Positions 60,061-64,000 of a DNA stretch of 64,000 nt are shown one piece after another. The notes beneath the pieces are model-generated. The model was not told where the DNA came from and searched no databases. It was given only the letters and a program-made list of their open reading frames with translations. Made by a program: the position numbers and the translations under genes. This DNA is from Trileptium ribeirensis (Eukaryota > Nematoda > Enoplea > Enoplida > Thoracostomopsidae), in NCBI GenBank assembly GCA_030248225.1, contig JASANE010012757.1, forward strand, positions 44,479 to 108,478, written 5' to 3'. Every line of letters starts with the position of its first letter. The stretch's first letter is position 1.

Positions 60061-60316
60061 CACCTATGGCTTCGACGACACCTGTGAGTTCAGCGGAATT
60101 GTAGGCGGTTCGTGCGAGAAGGAGTCCGATGCCACAGGTGTAATCCCATATTTCCCTACTACAATGTACGATCTACGCTATGAAAACACTAAGAAAGCAT
60201 ACGACTGGAGCTGTTACTGGCCTAACCGCTGGGACCCTATATTTAATGCACCTGTCATGTTTGTAGGTAAACAACTGGGACAGTTGAATCTTATTTCGAA
60301 CAATTCCGACCCATAA
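60061..60316 (+). CDS. Right-arm copy of unidentified exon, open
   Basis: An open frame of 84 codons to TAA at 60314-60316: TYGFDDTCEFSGIVGGSCEK, then ESDATGVIP, YDLRYENTKKAYDWSCYWPN, RWDPIFNAPVMFVG and a short Asn/Asp-rich end (NNSDP). Three cysteines and many aromatics suggest an extracellular or enzymatic fold, but I do not recognise the family. The 5' side is replaced by an A/C-only tract, so the start and upstream exons are unknown. The left-arm copy (57753-58134) matches it closely but carries a frameshift. Probably the last exon of a gene captured at the inner edge of the inverted repeat. Confidence 0.45.
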
Positions 60317-60479
60317 TTAACCGAAACAACTTTCAATAGGTATGAGTGAAGTGTTGGCACTATTCTTCATGAACTCTGCGGGAATATGATCATATTAGCA
60401 CGGGATGAATTATATAATTATGTAGCAAAATCTCGTCCAATGATAGTTCAATTCCCATAGTTTACTTATGCACTACATG

Positions 60480-60975
60480 TAACTGTACTTATGCCCGTGC
60501 AATATATATCTTACAACTAGCCATAAGAGACTAAAATCTCTGCAGCTAGCCGTTACAAGTTTTTGTCTCTAATGGCTTTTGTCTCTGTTAGAAACTTTTA
60601 TCTCTAACAGCCAGCTGTAGCATACAACAATCTCTTACAGTCAACCGTTAGATATTTGAAATTCTAATGGTCAGCTATTGGAGACTTTTGTATTTTATAG
60701 CTGGCTGTAAAGAGACAAACGTTTCTGATAGCTAGCCATTAGAGACAATAATCTGTTATAACTAGCTGTAAGACATTTTAGTATCTCACGGCTAGCTGTT
60801 AGAGATTTTTACATTTATTAGCCATATATAAAAGCCTTATAGATATCTCTTAGCGATTTAAATATCAAACAAGCAGTTATTAATGGCAAAAATCTCTAGC
60901 AAGAGTTTGCAAGAGACTAAAATATCATATAACCATCCATTAGGGACTTCAGTTTCTTGCAAATGGCTGTTAAAG
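60480..60975. repeat. Hairpin array, right arm
   Basis: Mirror of 57080-57575: repeated GCTAGCTGTTAGAGA / TCTCTAACAGCCAGCTGT pairs. Several stems keep pairing although the bases differ from the left arm. Confidence 0.75.
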
Positions 60976-61934
60976 ACAAAGCTGCCCACTTTTTGCAGTC
61001 ATTATTCTGTGAAACCTGCAATATATATACACACGGGAATCGCCCAGTTCATAGGCTGATAGTCCTTTATTTGAAGATTATTTTGATAGAAAAAGCGCAA
61101 ATGAACAGAAAAAGCGCAGCGGTATTCGGAGTACTATCCCAGAACGATCTCTGAATATAAATGAAGGGAGAGCAAACAGTGTAGGGCTTAAAATCCCTAC
61201 ACTGTTGCAAATAATTCGAATAATTTACATTAAGGAAAAGTAGCGTAAAAGTGTAATGATTGGTTTAACTCCCCATTTCATAGATGACGGGAGAGGAAAC
61301 AAATGCGATCGACACCTGTGTTTTAGGAACAGGAAGACTACCTAAGCCCTAGGTTTTGTAAACATTTATTCCTACATGGTGAATTTTGTTCCACAGGGCC
61401 TGAATTTAGGAACCTAAGGATAAGAATTTTAAGGTAATGTATAATTATATGAATAAATATATGTATAAATAGTGCCGATACTATTAGTCCTGAGGAAGTA
61501 TTTGCCTAAATGAGTACGGGATCGTGAAAATTTGGTGTTTCCTCAGGCTTAACTGATTACCTAAAATTTGATAGATGTTATGCCAACGTGGTCGTTAAAC
61601 TTAAGCGCAGTTTTATAGAAGTTTTAGAATTTTGACTTAAAAGGTTAGTATCTTAGTAATTTTGGTTAAAAACATAAGTACCAAATTTCCAAAAATGTAT
61701 TAACTATTGCCAAAACCCGATGATAGTTTACTCTGCTGAAGAGTGTGACCATTTTCATTTGTCTTGTTAACGCTGCCGTTCGTCGTGGACGTATTCAGTT
61801 TCAACCGCTATCCAGTCCTTACGAGCCCCCAAGTGGGTCATTCTTTACAAACCTGGCTATTCATTCACGTTCGTGGATTATGTGAAACTAGTACGGCCTC
61901 CCTATTCATGGCGTTACTTAATAAATTCATCCTA

Positions 61935-62045
61935 CCGAAATTGTTCGGCCACTATCTAAAGCCCTATGTTTTTTGAACAACCATTTCTGAAATAATGGTC
62001 CAAGAACATGGGGAATTTTGCAAAATAAGTGGTTTTAAGAACTCG
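61935..62045. other. Nested hairpin within right arm
   Basis: Counterpart of the structure at 56040-56133. The inner stem TTGAACAACCATTTC / GAAATAATGGTCCAAGAAC is largely kept, while the outer stem is more degraded. Confidence 0.5.
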
Positions 62046-62651
62046 TTTGGGGTTTAGTGATCTATAAAACTGAGGCGTCTGAATTTTTCAACATATGAGC
62101 AAATGTGTTGTGAAAATTTGGCGGTCTCAGAAACATCGGTGGTGTATAAGTCTATCTGGTTCTAGAACATGGTGGTGCGGATGTGCTTATGAAGGGCATG
62201 GGTGGGCTAGTTCTTGTTTATTACCCACATGGTGTGCCATAAGCTTTTTGGGAGGTAAGCTGAAAGGATGGTCTTCAATCCTGTAGTAAAAGTCGATTAT
62301 TATCAAGTTTTTATGTTACTAACTTTTTGTTATTAGTTACAAGACACTTATTGTACATATTGATTGTTGCCAGTGTAGAAAATCATAATAAAATATATCA
62401 AGTAGTTGATTTTACCTGGTAATTATTCACAGCACTTTACCAGCTGCTAGTGAAAGCGAGAAAAAAATTAGAATTATGCAGCCTGAAGATGTAATTTGTG
62501 GGAAAATTGAACCTGAAATAAACTATAAAATGGGACTAGAAACAAACTAAACGGACAAATCGACCTGCATATGCTTCACATATTTTATGTCTAAGTCCTC
62601 TTCTGGTGCGTGCACCGCGGTTGTTCTTGTGTCAAAATAGTGTAAAAAAAT

Positions 62652-63209
62652 TTGTCGAATGTTATCGCATGTTATCAACACAGCTTAGTGAACTTACTAC
62701 AGGGTTTCGTGATGTACGAAAGCGATTTACGTACGCTTACATTTGCCAGTTACATATGTTTTTCCACGTTCATGAAATACCATTCTGAATCGCACTATTC
62801 TCTGTCCGCGGACTCATTTTTATATATTACACACTGCGCAAAATTTCATGTATATATGTTCCACACCTCTGCAGCGTCGGTCAGTGATGTGGCTCTGCCA
62901 AATGTTCGGAGATCAAGAATCGCGGTTTATGAACGCGTTTCCATAGAAAGTCAGAAAACCATGCAGTGGTATTATAGTAAAAGTGCGTTTGCGAGTTATA
63001 TGTTAAGTGTTAACAATGCGTGGGCGAGCTCGAGAAGTCCCAAGGAAAAGACAGTGGGTGTGACGATGATGGTCATCGCCAGGGAGTCAATGTATCGGCG
63101 CGGGGGTGCAAGCTCGACAGGGGGTTATAAAGTCTTGAAATTATATTTGGAACTCAAATTTTCAACTGCAAATTGGAAATTTTTAGCACTCAGTTTAACG
63201 CTATGTTGA
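62652..63209 (+). other. Long open frame in right arm, broken in left
   Basis: A 185-codon frame with no recognised domain. In the left arm one missing T (CACTATCTCTG against CACTATTCTCTG) shifts the corresponding frame, and amino-acid changes elsewhere are not conservative. Probably a chance frame. Confidence 0.2.
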
Positions 63210-63300
63210 ATTTACAAAATCGGTTATAAGCTGCTAACAAATTATTAACTAGGTTTAGCTTTTCGTAAAAACAAAAATATAATAAACTTCCCATATAACT

Positions 63301-63513
63301 CTAATCATAACTTTTTCGGGCGGAAAATTGCGCATATTTTAAATATGCCATCTCTATATATAATTTTAAACAGTTAACTTGATTTTTAACAAAATTTGAC
63401 GCGACATTCTCCAAACGTGCAAATTGTTTTAACAACTCGCAAAAATCGGACGTGAATAAATCACGATTTTCTCTCATGCACGAGGACATGACTTGCAAAG
63501 TGCGATATGGCAA
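63301..63513 (-). other. Mirror copy of the 70-residue frame
   Basis: Reverse-complement partner of 54590-54802, with one amino-acid difference (Asn to Tyr). Confidence 0.3.
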
Positions 63514-63648
63514 TCGTTAATTTATTTTGCAAATTAGTATCATAATGCGGGAACTACTCATAGATGTGCCTCTCAGACTGTTATATATTTAAAATTAGCC
63601 TTTATTTTGGGTGTCATATTCAATCGGCTTTCTTTTTCCTGACATCAA

Positions 63649-63686
63649 GAGTGCATTAGGGAAGAGTATGACACTTCCCTGCACTC
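63649..63686. other. Conserved terminal stem-loop
   Basis: GAGTGCATTAGGGAAG pairs with CTTCCCTGCACTC. Followed by the CCCGTG..CACGGG stem at about 63698-63717, as in the other terminal modules. Confidence 0.7.
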
Positions 63687-63724
63687 ACATATAAACCCGT
63701 GTTCCATGTCACGGGCGTTTTCGG

Positions 63725-63915
63725 CCTGACCCCACCCAGTTTCTGGGGGGGTCGAGATGCCATGACCCCCCCAGTTTCCCCCGGGGGCTTGGTCGGACCT
63801 CTCCCAGTTTCTGCCCGGTCGGTCGAACCTCGACCCAGTTTTTGGGGGGGTCGGTCGAACCCCCCCCCCAGTTTTCGGGGGGTCGGTCGGACCCCCCCCA
63901 GTTCGGGGGGGGTAT
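63725..63915. repeat. C-run/G-run minisatellite, right arm
   Basis: About six units of GGGGTCGGTCGGACCCCCCC with an AGTTT-type core, somewhat more irregular than in the left arm (one unit has CCCCCGGGGGCTT). Confidence 0.8.
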
Positions 63916-64000
63916 TATGTGAAGCGTATATTTCTATAATTTAAGCCGTTTCTGTTATTTCATAATTACGACTTCGCGTATTATGAAAACTCTAATCCAG

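Larger units (their letters stand above)
60061..64000 (-). mobile_element. Right arm of giant inverted repeat
   Basis: Reverse complement of 54095-58010, collinear throughout, and still matching at the last base of the window (..CTCTAATCCAG against CTGGATTCAAG on the left). The true right boundary may lie beyond the window. Confidence 0.9.

Noticed and set aside
62652..63209. 185-codon frame in the right arm as a conserved gene
   Set aside because: The left-arm counterpart is frameshifted by one base early on and no domain is visible.

Overview
The window looks like accessory, repeat-rich DNA from an AT-rich animal genome, probably a marine invertebrate. The lineage is a guess. The animal call rests on intron-flanked extracellular-domain exons (C-type-lectin-like and EGF-like) that are all in splice phase 1-1, a decayed BEL/Pao retroelement (a metazoan-restricted group), LINE fragments, tRNA-derived SINEs and several short inverted-repeat transposon families. 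There is no sign of operons, ribosome binding sites or dense coding, so this is not prokaryotic. Most open reading frames of 60-90 codons are chance frames in AT-rich DNA.

Host gene content is thin and sits mainly between 7.9 and 29.2 kb on the plus strand. Three paralogous C-type-lectin-like domain (CTLD) exons lie at 7916-8341, 10727-11155 and 20631-21053. The second is followed after a 100-base intron by a candidate GPI-anchor tail (11256-11359). The third is preceded by a candidate TATA box and signal-peptide exon (19765-19946) and by two decayed tandem copies of its own 5' half. Two EGF-like exons follow at 25064-25192 and 29072-29170. Together they suggest a small tandem family, or one mosaic gene, encoding secreted or membrane-anchored proteins. 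A second, weaker gene candidate with a Cys-rich C-terminal motif lies at 53195-53805, directly beside a giant inverted repeat.

Mobile DNA fills much of the rest. It includes a TTA-flanked MITE family (2.6, 15.7 and 29.4 kb), a TGCATCATTTAC-ended MITE family (16.4, 17.4, 23.6 and 49.7 kb), a family rich in TTCGCGAA palindromes (39.3, 46.9 and 58.3 kb), a 2.4-kb element whose ends are arrays of GTTGTTACG hairpins (12.5-14.9 kb, with a solo copy at 19.3 kb), LINE fragments (9.2-9.6 and 18.35-18.5 kb), a BEL/Pao integrase remnant (42.8-44.1 kb), tRNA-like SINEs, and minisatellites at 30.9, 32.6, 44.5 and 45.9 kb.

The right end is dominated by a giant imperfect palindrome. An arm of about 3.9 kb (54095-58010) is repeated in inverted orientation (60061 to the window end) around a spacer of about 2 kb. 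Its outer ends carry a C-run/G-run minisatellite and two conserved stem-loops. The same terminal module occurs as a second head-to-head pair at 48.2 and 50.7-51.0 kb, which points to a foldback-type element family. The inner ends of the arms carry matching copies of an unidentified coding exon, open in the right arm and frameshifted in the left. Two compositionally bizarre tracts (48461-48960, almost no G; 59961-60060, almost only A and C) lie inside these inverted pairs and could be real or sequencing artefacts.
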